Part shown: piece by piece, positions 17,201 through 22,510 of the stretch
Position numbering within the stretch: position 1 is the first letter of the stretch
How the letters are laid out: each line of letters opens with the position of its first letter
Source of the DNA: Streptomyces alanosinicus
Lineage (GTDB): Bacteria > Actinomycetota > Actinomycetes > Streptomycetales > Streptomycetaceae
Direction: 5' to 3'
DNA length: 64,000 nucleotides
NCBI RefSeq assembly: GCF_014650595.1
Contig: NZ_BMVG01000004.1
Location: 124,001-188,000, forward strand
Translations under genes and position numbers: made by a program
Notes under the pieces: generated by a model
Database searches by the model: none
The model's input: only the letters and a program-made list of their open reading frames with translations
Told to the model about the DNA's origin: nothing

Positions 17201-18144
17201 GTGTTCCACACCTCGCGCCCCTCGGTGACCAGCCGCTGCGTCAGCTCGGGCGGGCAGGCCTCACCGCCGAAGATCAGCAGCCGTACGTCGTTGAGGGTCT
17301 CGGGCTCCCACAGCGCCGCCAGCGTCGGCACCGTGGACACGACGGTGATCTCCTGCTCGACCAGCCAGGGCCCCAGATCGGCGCCGCTCCTGACCTGCGA
17401 GCGCGGCACCGGCACCAGACAGGCGCCGTAGCGCCAGGCCAGCCACATCTCCTCGCAGGACGCGTCGAAGGCGACGGACAGTCCCGCCATGACCCGGTCG
17501 CCGGGCCCGATCGGTTCCTCCGTGAGGAACAGGGCCGCCTCGGCGTCCACGAACGCGGCGGCGCTGCGGTGCGTCACGGCGACGCCCTTGGGCTTCCCGG
17601 TGGACCCGGAGGTGAAGATGATCCAGGCGTCGTGCTCGGCGCCGGGCCGTGCGGCGGTGGAGCCGGACGTGGCCGCCGCGGTGGCGCCGGGGTCGGTGCC
17701 CTGGACGGCGATGGCGTGCCCGGCGCCGACCACGGCCCGCACCTCCGCCTCGCCGAACACCAGCTCGGCCCGCTCGTCCGGGTCCTCGGCGTCGACGGGG
17801 ACATAGGCGGCACCGGCGGCCAGGACGGCGAGGATCGCGACGTACAGCTCGTTCGTGCCCGAGGGCACCCGCACCCCGACCCGGTCGCCGAGCCCGACCC
17901 CCGCGCCCGCGAGCCGGCGCCGCAGCCGCTCCACCTCGACGGCCAGCGCACGGTAGGTCAGACACGTCGTACCGTCGTCCAGGGCGGGCTCGTCCGGATG
18001 GGACCGCACGGTCGCGTCGAACACGTCGACCAGGGTGCGTGGCGAGGCGGCGGGCCCCGCGGAGAAGCGCGCCCGGTCGCCGAACTGCGTGCGGATCTCT
18101 TCGTCGAGCAGGCCGAGAGCGCTGCTCTCGTCTATGGCTGCCAT
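14257..18144 (-). CDS. Pls/PosA-type membrane NRPS-like synthetase (A-PCP-transmembrane)
   Basis: 1295 residues from ATG 18142-18144, which follows GTGAGGACCTG. Adenylation domain ~35-480: FTSGSTGKPKGV (A3), FDASCEEMW (A4), NTYGPTEATVV (A5), YRSGDLV (A7). Carrier domain ~530-600 with the phosphopantetheine Ser in DDFFAIGGGSLAAAQL. The rest has about six membrane segments separating three soluble hexapeptide-like repeat domains (for example VKVGAHAVVGTRSMLFPGA). There is no condensation or thioesterase domain, which is the layout of epsilon-poly-lysine synthetase, a ~1,300-residue enzyme making isopeptide homopolymers in the membrane. By eye the specificity code starts D-A-E; the acidic third position suggests a cationic amino acid. 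Product unknown. Confidence 0.92.
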   Translation of the reverse strand: MAAIDESSALGLLDEEIRTQFGDRARFSAGPAASPRTLVDVFDATVRSHPDEPALDDGTTCLTYRALAVEVERLRRRLAGAGVGLGDRVGVRVPSGTNELYVAILAVLAAGAAYVPVDAEDPDERAELVFGEAEVRAVVGAGHAIAVQGTDPGATAAATSGSTAARPGAEHDAWIIFTSGSTGKPKGVAVTHRSAAAFVDAEAALFLTEEPIGPGDRVMAGLSVAFDASCEEMWLAWRYGACLVPVPRSQVRSGADLGPWLVEQEITVVSTVPTLAALWEPETLNDVRLLIFGGEACPPELTQRLVTEGREVWNTYGPTEATVVACAALLTGEEPIRIGLPLNGWELAVVDEAGEPVPMGGSGQLVIGGVGLARYLDAEKDAEKYAPLASLGWERAYRSGDLVKADPEGLIFLGRADEQIKLGGRRIELGEVDAALQALPGVAGAAAAVRTARSGNQLLVGYVVTQDGWDQAAAVEKLRAALPAALVPLLAPVADLPTRTSGKVDRNALPWPLEGVQAPKADLYGTEAWLAEQWAEVLGIPVTSASDDFFAIGGGSLAAAQLTTRLRTRYPSVAVLDIYQQPVLRKLARRLEASVQDDGARRTVAPVPVRAQALQLLLLLPLVTLLGLRWTLVLAAAGNLLPGYAWLPTAPWWLLAAGALLFFTPPGRIAVAAGGARLLLRGLTPGRYPRGGSVHLRLWTAERLAEFSGATTLTGSWLERYARALGAKIGPDVDLHSLPPVTGMLKVGRGAAVESEVDLSGYWLDGDRLEIGTVKVGAHAVVGTRSMLFPGARVGKRAEVAPGSAVSGQVPTGQRWAGAPAVKLGKAKRNWPKDRPQRGTYWRVMYGLTGLALSALPLVAGVAALLVARRFVVPGHSLAEALRGAALGLVPATLAYGLVYALLILVGVRALSLGLREGTHPTHSRVGWQAWTVTQLMDRARETLFPLYAGLVTPVWLRMLGMRIGRGAEVSTVLALPSLTTVGDGAFLADDTLTAPYELGGGWVRIGHARIGRRAFLGNSGMTAPGRRVPDGGLVGVLSATPKKAKKGTSYLGLPPVKLPRSAADSDQSRTYDPPARLLWARGLVELCRIVPVLCSAAVAAGTVAALCALGPWAWALSGVVLLGAGVTAAVVSVVAKWLLVGRHRAGEHPLWSSFVWRNELADTFVEVLAVPWLAGAVPGTPVMTAWLRGLGARIGKGVWVESYWLPETDLVSLEDGATVNRGCVLQTHLFHDRILRTDTVVLRAGATLGPGGIVLPGSAIGARTTLGPASLVMAAESVPDDTRWLGNPIEAWRP

Positions 18145-18318
18145 CAGGTCCTCACGTCGGTCCGACTGAAGTAACAAGCCGGATATTTTAGTACGACGCT
18201 AGGCTTCGCCTCTCCGTCCAGCCGCCCGAGCGGGCCGTCCGGGTGACCGAGGCCGCTCGCCTCGGGTCGCTGACCTGCCGATCTTCGTATCGCGGGAGAC
18301 ATGGCCCACACACGACGA

Positions 18319-18343
18319 AGGGCCCCTGATGAACAGGGGCCCT
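18319..18343 (-). terminator. Terminator hairpin after tRNA-Leu
   Basis: Perfect 10-bp stem AGGGCCCCTG / CAGGGGCCCT around a 5-base loop, 7 bases downstream of the tRNA 3' end on the minus strand. Confidence 0.8.
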
Positions 18344-18349
18344 CATTGG

Positions 18350-18437
18350 TGGTGTCCGAGGGGGGACTTGAACCCCCACGCCCGATAAAGGGCACTAGCA
18401 CCTCAAGCTAGCGCGTCTGCCATTCCGCCACCCGGAC
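18350..18437 (-). tRNA. tRNA-Leu (anticodon GAG)
   Basis: Read on the minus strand it folds as a class II tRNA with a long variable arm. The acceptor stem pairs GTCCGGG with CTCGGAC, the D arm lies in GGCGGAATGGCAGACGC, and the anticodon stem CTAGC/GCTAG holds the loop TTGAGGT, giving anticodon GAG (Leu codons CUC/CUU). The T arm carries GGGGGTTCAAGTCCCCC. Discriminator A is followed by an encoded CCA at 18350-18352. Confidence 0.97.
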
Positions 18438-18653
18438 AAGGTGTGTGTCGTGCGGAGGATTCCCTTGCGGCGGGGTTTCCCTCGCGGCGACGAAGGAAAC
18501 AGTACCAGGCTTTCCGGGGTGGCTGATCACCCCCCGCTTCCGGCGGCCGGTCGCGCGTGAACGGTGTGTGACGGGCCGGGACCGGTCTTGGGCCGAGGGC
18601 GGTGGCGGAGAGAGGATGAAAGGACCACCAGCAGTGACAGCGGGAGGAAGCAC

Positions 18654-19979
18654 GTGAGCGAGACGGACACGGCCAGGGGCGTCACCGGCGAGGACGAGGT
18701 CGTGGACCTCTGCCGCGAGCTGATCCGGTTCGACACCAGCAACTACGGCGACCACTCCGGCCCCGGCGAGCGCCGGGCCGCCGAGTGGGCGGCCGAGAAG
18801 CTCGCCGAGGTCGGGCTGGAGCCGAAGATCTACGAGTCGCACCCGGGCCGCGCCTCCACCGTGGCCCGCATCGAGGGCGAGGACCCCTCCCGGCCCGCGC
18901 TGCTGATCCACGGCCACCTGGACGTCGTACCGGCCAACGCCGACGACTGGACCCACCACCCGTTCTCCGGCGAGGTCGCCGACGGGTGCGTGTGGGGGCG
19001 CGGGGCCGTCGACATGAAGGACATGGACGCCATGACCCTCGCGGTGGTCCGCGACCGGCTGCGCAGCGGCCGGCGTCCGCCGCGGGACATCGTGGTCGCC
19101 TTCCTCGCCGACGAGGAGGCCGGCGGCACCGACGGCGCCCGCCACCTGGTCGACAACCACCCGGACCTCTTCGAGGGCGTCACCGAGGCGATCAGCGAGG
19201 TGGGCGGCTTCTCCTTCACCGTGGACGAGCAGCGGCGGCTCTATCTGATCCAGACGGCCGAGAAGGGCATGCACTGGATGAAGCTCACCGTGGCCGGCAC
19301 CGCGGGGCACGGCTCCATGATCCACCGGGACAACGCGATCACCGAGCTGTCCGAGGCCGTGGCCCGGGTCGGCCGGCACAGGTTCCCGGTGCGGGTCACC
19401 AAGACCACCCGGGCCTTCCTCGACGAACTCGGCGACGCGCTCGGCACCGAGCTGGACCCGGAGGACATGGAGTCCACCCTCGCCCGGCTCGGCGGCATCG
19501 CCAAGCTCATCGGCGCGACCCTCAGCAACACCGCCAACCCCACCCAGCTGAACGCCGGATACAAGGTCAACGTCATCCCGGGCGAGGCCACCGCGCACAT
19601 CGACGGCCGGTTCCTGCCCGGCCACGAGGAGGAGTTCCTCACCGACCTCGACCGGCTGCTCGGCCCGAATGTGCGGCGCGAGGACGTGCACGCCGACAAG
19701 GCGGTCGAGACCGGCTTCGACGGGGCGCTCGTGGAGGCCATGCAGTCCGCGCTGCTCGCCGAGGACCCCACCGCCAAGGCGATCCCCTACATGCTCTCCG
19801 GCGGCACCGACGCCAAGTCCTTCGACGACCTCGGCATCCGCGGCTTCGGCTTCGCCCCGCTGAAGCTGCCCCCGGAGCTGGACTTCGCCGGCATGTTCCA
19901 CGGCGTGGACGAGCGGGTACCGGTCGACGGGCTGCAGTTCGGCGTGCGCGTACTGGACCGGTTCATCGACGCGTCGTGA
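18654..19979 (+). CDS. M20/M25/M40 family metallopeptidase
   Basis: 441 residues from GTG 18654, three bases after the strong ribosome site GGGAGGAAG; the longer frame back to 18564 crosses that site. Zinc ligands and catalytic residues of the M20 family are in place: LLIHGHLDVVPA, WGRGAVDMKDMDAM (bridging Asp), LADEEAGGTDGARHLV (catalytic Glu) and the late His in LDFAGMFHGVDERVPVD. The dimerisation lid is inserted in the middle, with TAGHGSMIHRDNAI. Members cleave dipeptides, acyl-amino acids or similar amides in the cytoplasm; substrate not predictable. It is divergent from the tRNA. Confidence 0.93.
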   Translation: MSETDTARGVTGEDEVVDLCRELIRFDTSNYGDHSGPGERRAAEWAAEKLAEVGLEPKIYESHPGRASTVARIEGEDPSRPALLIHGHLDVVPANADDWTHHPFSGEVADGCVWGRGAVDMKDMDAMTLAVVRDRLRSGRRPPRDIVVAFLADEEAGGTDGARHLVDNHPDLFEGVTEAISEVGGFSFTVDEQRRLYLIQTAEKGMHWMKLTVAGTAGHGSMIHRDNAITELSEAVARVGRHRFPVRVTKTTRAFLDELGDALGTELDPEDMESTLARLGGIAKLIGATLSNTANPTQLNAGYKVNVIPGEATAHIDGRFLPGHEEEFLTDLDRLLGPNVRREDVHADKAVETGFDGALVEAMQSALLAEDPTAKAIPYMLSGGTDAKSFDDLGIRGFGFAPLKLPPELDFAGMFHGVDERVPVDGLQFGVRVLDRFIDAS

Positions 19980-20047
19980 GGCTTTGGGCCTCGGTATTCG
20001 GGCGCATGTACGGGGATGACTGGAACGGGTGAATGCGACGATCGGTT

Positions 20048-20075
20048 CGTAGCTTCATTAGTTCCTCCTCGTTAC
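20048..20075 (+). promoter_or_regulatory. Candidate BldN-type promoter of chpH
   Basis: CGTAGC (20048-20053), a 16-base spacer and CGTTAC (20070-20075) resemble the sigma-BldN pattern CGTAAC-16-CGTTGA as I recall it, with exact spacing but two changes in the -10. Chaplin genes are known BldN targets. The element ends 50 bases before the chpH start. Confidence 0.45.
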
Positions 20076-20125
20076 AGGTGATGTGACTCCGCACCTTGGG
20101 GTCGCATTGCCAACAAGGAGGAACA

Positions 20126-20359
20126 ATGATCAAGAAGGTCGTCGCTGCTGCGGCTGCCACCGGTGGGCTGGTTCTCGCGGGCGCGGGCCTCGCCGTCGCA
20201 GACTCCGGAGCCCAGGGTGCCGCTGTGCACTCGCCGGGCGTTGTCTCCGGCAACGTCATTCAGGTGCCCGTTCACGTCCCGGTGAACGTCTGCGGCAACA
20301 CGGTCAATGTGATCGGGATCCTGAACCCCGCCTTCGGCAACACCTGCATCAACAAGTGA
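20126..20359 (+). CDS. chpH: Short chaplin ChpH
   Basis: 77 residues, the length of S. coelicolor ChpH, with AAGGAGGAACA directly before ATG 20126. A Sec signal peptide (MIKKVVAAAAATGGLVLAGAGLAVA) is followed by one chaplin domain: SPGVVSGNVIQVPVHVPVNV, CGNTVNVIGILNPAFGNTC with the two Cys that form the intrachain disulfide. The exported protein self-assembles into amyloid fibrils that coat aerial hyphae and lower surface tension. It sits directly before chpC, the order found in S. coelicolor (SCO1675-SCO1674). Regulation is probably developmental through BldN. Confidence 0.96.
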   Translation: MIKKVVAAAAATGGLVLAGAGLAVADSGAQGAAVHSPGVVSGNVIQVPVHVPVNVCGNTVNVIGILNPAFGNTCINK

Positions 20360-20394
20360 CGACGACCTCCTCACGGGGGGGACGTCATTTTTGA
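20356..20394 (+). terminator. Terminator-like hairpin after chpH
   Basis: TGACG and CGTCA enclose a CTCC/GGGG inner stem and are followed by a run of five T (20388-20392), the form of an intrinsic terminator right at the chpH stop. It may separate chpH and chpC expression. Confidence 0.6.
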
Positions 20395-20399
20395 GCCGT

Positions 20400-20434
20400 C
20401 GGCCCCGGAGCGCGTGCCATGCGCTCCGGGGCCG
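20400..20434 (+). terminator. Strong hairpin between chpH and chpC
   Basis: A perfect 14-bp stem, CGGCCCCGGAGCGC / GCGCTCCGGGGCCG, with a 7-base loop. It has no T tract, so it may be a second terminator or an mRNA-stabilising structure. Confidence 0.65.
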
Positions 20435-20522
20435 ACCGGCCTCTTGCGCAAAGACGCGACCCGCGAGGGTCGCAACGCAATTCGCGAGGCACAGCAGGAT
20501 TGAAGGCAGGGGAAATCAGAAG

Positions 20523-21374
20523 ATGCGACAGGGCACCCGCAAGGGCCTGATGACGATGGCGGCGGCCACCGGTGTGATCGCCGCCGCGAGCGGCTATGCC
20601 CACGCCGACGCGGGGGCGTCCGGCTTCGCCGCCGGCTCGCCCGGCGTACTGTCCGGCAACACCGTGCAGGTGCCGGTGCACGCGCCGGTCAACGTGTGCG
20701 GCAACACCGTGAACGTCGTCGGGCTGCTCAACCCGGCGATGGGCAACAGCTGCGCCAACCACGGCGGTACTTCGGGGGGTAGCGGCGGCTCCGGCGGCTC
20801 AGCCGGCTCCGGCGGCTCGCACGCGGGCGGACACACCAGCGGTTCGCCCGGCGTCGGTTCCGGCAACACCGTGCAGGTGCCGATCGATGTGCCGGTGAAC
20901 GCCTGCGGCAACAGCGTGGACGTCATCGGGATCGGCAACGCCACCACGGACAACGACTGCACCAACGGAGGCGGCGGGGACCACGGCCAGCCGCCGGGCG
21001 GCGGCCACGGAAACCCGCCCGGAAAGCCGGGTCACCCCGGACACCCGGGCCACCCCGGTCATCCGGGGCACCCTGGTCACCCCGGACACCCGGGCCAGCC
21101 GGGTCACCCGGGCAAGCCGGGGCACCCCGGGCAGCCCGGTCACCCGGGGCACCCGACGACCCCGCCCGGCAAGGGCGGGCACACGCCCCACGGCCCTGGG
21201 GGAACCCACGGGTCCACGCCGGTCGGGCAGGGTGGCCGCTCCACCCCGCCCCTGACCAACGGCCAGCTGGCGCACACCGGCAGTGATCTGCCGGTGGGCC
21301 TCGCGCTGCCGGCCGGTGCGGGCGCGCTGCTCGCGGGAGCGGTGCTCTACCGCAAGGCGCGGCCCACCGTGTAA
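20523..21374 (+). CDS. chpC: Long chaplin ChpC, sortase-anchored, with collagen-like spacer
   Basis: 283 residues. Signal peptide (GLMTMAAATGVIAAASGYAHA); first chaplin domain ~35-80 (SPGVLSGNTVQVPVHAPVNV, two Cys); a Gly/Ser linker; second chaplin domain ~108-145 (SGNTVQVPIDVPVNACGNSV, two Cys); a spacer of 15 G-X-P triplets, mostly GHP; the sortase motif LAHTG; a final membrane helix (LPVGLALPAGAGALLAGAVL) and a short basic tail. Long chaplins are fixed to the cell wall by class E sortases and anchor the short chaplins. The second domain diverges (NACGNSVDVIGIGNATTDND). The collagen-like spacer probably spans the wall. Confidence 0.95.
   Translation: MRQGTRKGLMTMAAATGVIAAASGYAHADAGASGFAAGSPGVLSGNTVQVPVHAPVNVCGNTVNVVGLLNPAMGNSCANHGGTSGGSGGSGGSAGSGGSHAGGHTSGSPGVGSGNTVQVPIDVPVNACGNSVDVIGIGNATTDNDCTNGGGGDHGQPPGGGHGNPPGKPGHPGHPGHPGHPGHPGHPGHPGQPGHPGKPGHPGQPGHPGHPTTPPGKGGHTPHGPGGTHGSTPVGQGGRSTPPLTNGQLAHTGSDLPVGLALPAGAGALLAGAVLYRKARPTV
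21021..21155 (+). repeat. 9-base repeat encoding (G-X-P)15 in chpC
   Basis: Fifteen uninterrupted triplets: one GKP, seven GHP, then GQP, GHP, GKP, GHP, GQP and two GHP. Synonymous codons differ between units (ccc, ccg, cct; cac, cat), so this is an old repeat kept by selection on protein rather than a recent expansion. Confidence 0.9.
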
Positions 21375-21449
21375 CCGGCCACGCCGAGAACACCGCGACC
21401 ACCGGACCCGGGGAAGCCGGGCCGGCGCGGTGAGCCGTCATCCGCGGCA

Positions 21450-21489
21450 AACGGAGCGGGCCCTGCCATGTCGGCGGGCCCGCTCCGTT
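21450..21489. terminator. Bidirectional terminator between chpC and the DUF5703 gene
   Basis: Perfect 14-bp stem AACGGAGCGGGCCC / GGGCCCGCTCCGTT with a 12-base loop, placed between the two convergent genes. Confidence 0.8.
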
Positions 21490-21502
21490 CAGCTCTCCAG
21501 GA

Positions 21503-21691
21503 TCACCATGTGGCACGCACCTGGCGGATGATCCGCCGGCGCAACCGCACCTTGCGGCTGCCGTCACGCAGCAGACTCAGTCGGTCCAACTCCCAGTGTC
21601 CGTACTCGGCGTGGTCTGTCAGTAGACGTGTGGCTTCCTTGCGGGACACCCCGCGCGGCACATACACGTCGACAAATTCGTATTCCGGCAT
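21503..21691 (-). CDS. DUF5703 family small basic protein
   Basis: 62 residues. MPEYEFVDVYVPRGVSRKEA, then LLTDHAEYGHWELDRLSLLRD and a very basic tail (KVRLRRRIIRQVRATW). I recognise it as the actinobacterial DUF5703 family, of unknown function. The N-terminus resembles a short beta-alpha unit and the Arg-rich end could bind nucleic acid or membrane. It is divergent from the next gene over only 47 bases, with no clear ribosome site, so it may be translated from a short or absent leader. Confidence 0.82.
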   Translation of the reverse strand: MPEYEFVDVYVPRGVSRKEATRLLTDHAEYGHWELDRLSLLRDGSRKVRLRRRIIRQVRATW

Positions 21692-21738
21692 CGCATCTAT
21701 TGTGCGGGCTGGGCCCCGGTACGGATAGCGTCTGCACT

Positions 21739-22440
21739 ATGTCTGATGCTGCGCAGCCCACCGCTGCCGAGGTACGCGCCGCCGCCGAGGCGGTCAAGAC
21801 CGCCCTCGATCGTCATCTGGCGGCCGTCGAACGCAGGTCGGGGGAGGACGACCCGGCCGTCTTCGAAGCGTTCAACCAGCTGGCCGCGGCCGCCGAGGCG
21901 TACGACGAGCTGCTCTACGACCGCTACGACGAGGTCACGCCCTTCGAGATCCCCGGGTCCGAGGAGCTGCCGCCGTACGCGGGTCCCGAGGAACCGAACG
22001 CGGTCAGCGTGCTGATCCGCCGCGACTACTCCGTGGCGGAACCCCAGCGGCTGCTGGCACAGGCCGAGCGGATCGAGGCGGCGGAGTACGACGCCGCCGG
22101 CGGCCTGGCCGAGAACGCCGCGGGCACGGTTCCAGGGGCGCTGGGCGTGCTGTTCGGCGAGTTCGAACCGGACGAGATCGCGTCCCGGCACAAGGAGTTC
22201 GGCCTGGAGGAGGGCGACTCCACGCTCTGGGTGACCGCGGCGGACGAGTCCCCCGAGGCGGGCGAGTGGCTGGAGGCGCCGTTCGACCACGTCGATCCGC
22301 AGCGGGTGGTGTGCCGCTTCGATGTGAGCGCCGTGTTCGACGACGACGTCTCCGACGAGGGCGACGAGGACGACGACCTCGAGTTCGTCGAGGACGAGGC
22401 CGAGGACGGGGATCTGGAGCCGCTCGACGCCGAGAAGTGA
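21739..22440 (+). CDS. Acidic conserved hypothetical protein
   Basis: 233 residues, unrecognised beyond conservation in Streptomyces as I recall it. The first half is helical (AAAEAVKTALDRHLAAVERR; FNQLAAAAEAYDELLYDRYDEVTPFEIPG). The middle has VSVLIRRDYSVAEPQRLLAQA and LGVLFGEFEPDEIASRHKEFG. The C-terminus is an extreme acidic tail (VFDDDVSDEGDEDDDLEFVE). No signal peptide or membrane segment. The start has TAGCGT (21726-21731) seven bases before ATG and no ribosome site, so the transcript is probably leaderless. Function unknown. Confidence 0.8.
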   Translation: MSDAAQPTAAEVRAAAEAVKTALDRHLAAVERRSGEDDPAVFEAFNQLAAAAEAYDELLYDRYDEVTPFEIPGSEELPPYAGPEEPNAVSVLIRRDYSVAEPQRLLAQAERIEAAEYDAAGGLAENAAGTVPGALGVLFGEFEPDEIASRHKEFGLEEGDSTLWVTAADESPEAGEWLEAPFDHVDPQRVVCRFDVSAVFDDDVSDEGDEDDDLEFVEDEAEDGDLEPLDAEK

Positions 22441-22461
22441 CGGAGTCCGGCGGTGCCGAGC

Positions 22462-22502
22462 CCGGCGGTGCCGGTGGCCAGGGGCCGGTTCGGCACCGCC
22501 GG
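22462..22502. terminator. Terminator between two convergent genes
   Basis: A 12-bp stem CCGGCGGTGCCG / CGGCACCGCCGG with a 17-base loop. The 5' arm is present twice (22447-22458 and 22462-22473), so two alternative hairpins can form. Confidence 0.7.
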
Positions 22503-22510
22503 ACAGAGCG

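Noticed and set aside
14221..18174. 1317-codon open frame on the + strand opposite the Pls-like synthetase
   Set aside because: It is the antisense shadow of a clear A-PCP-membrane protein; its translation is Gln/Arg/Gly-rich low complexity, typical of high-GC antisense frames.
21021..21155. Short regular repeats that might be a CRISPR array or minisatellite
   Set aside because: Units are 9 bases, without spacers, in frame, and encode G-X-P triplets of ChpC.
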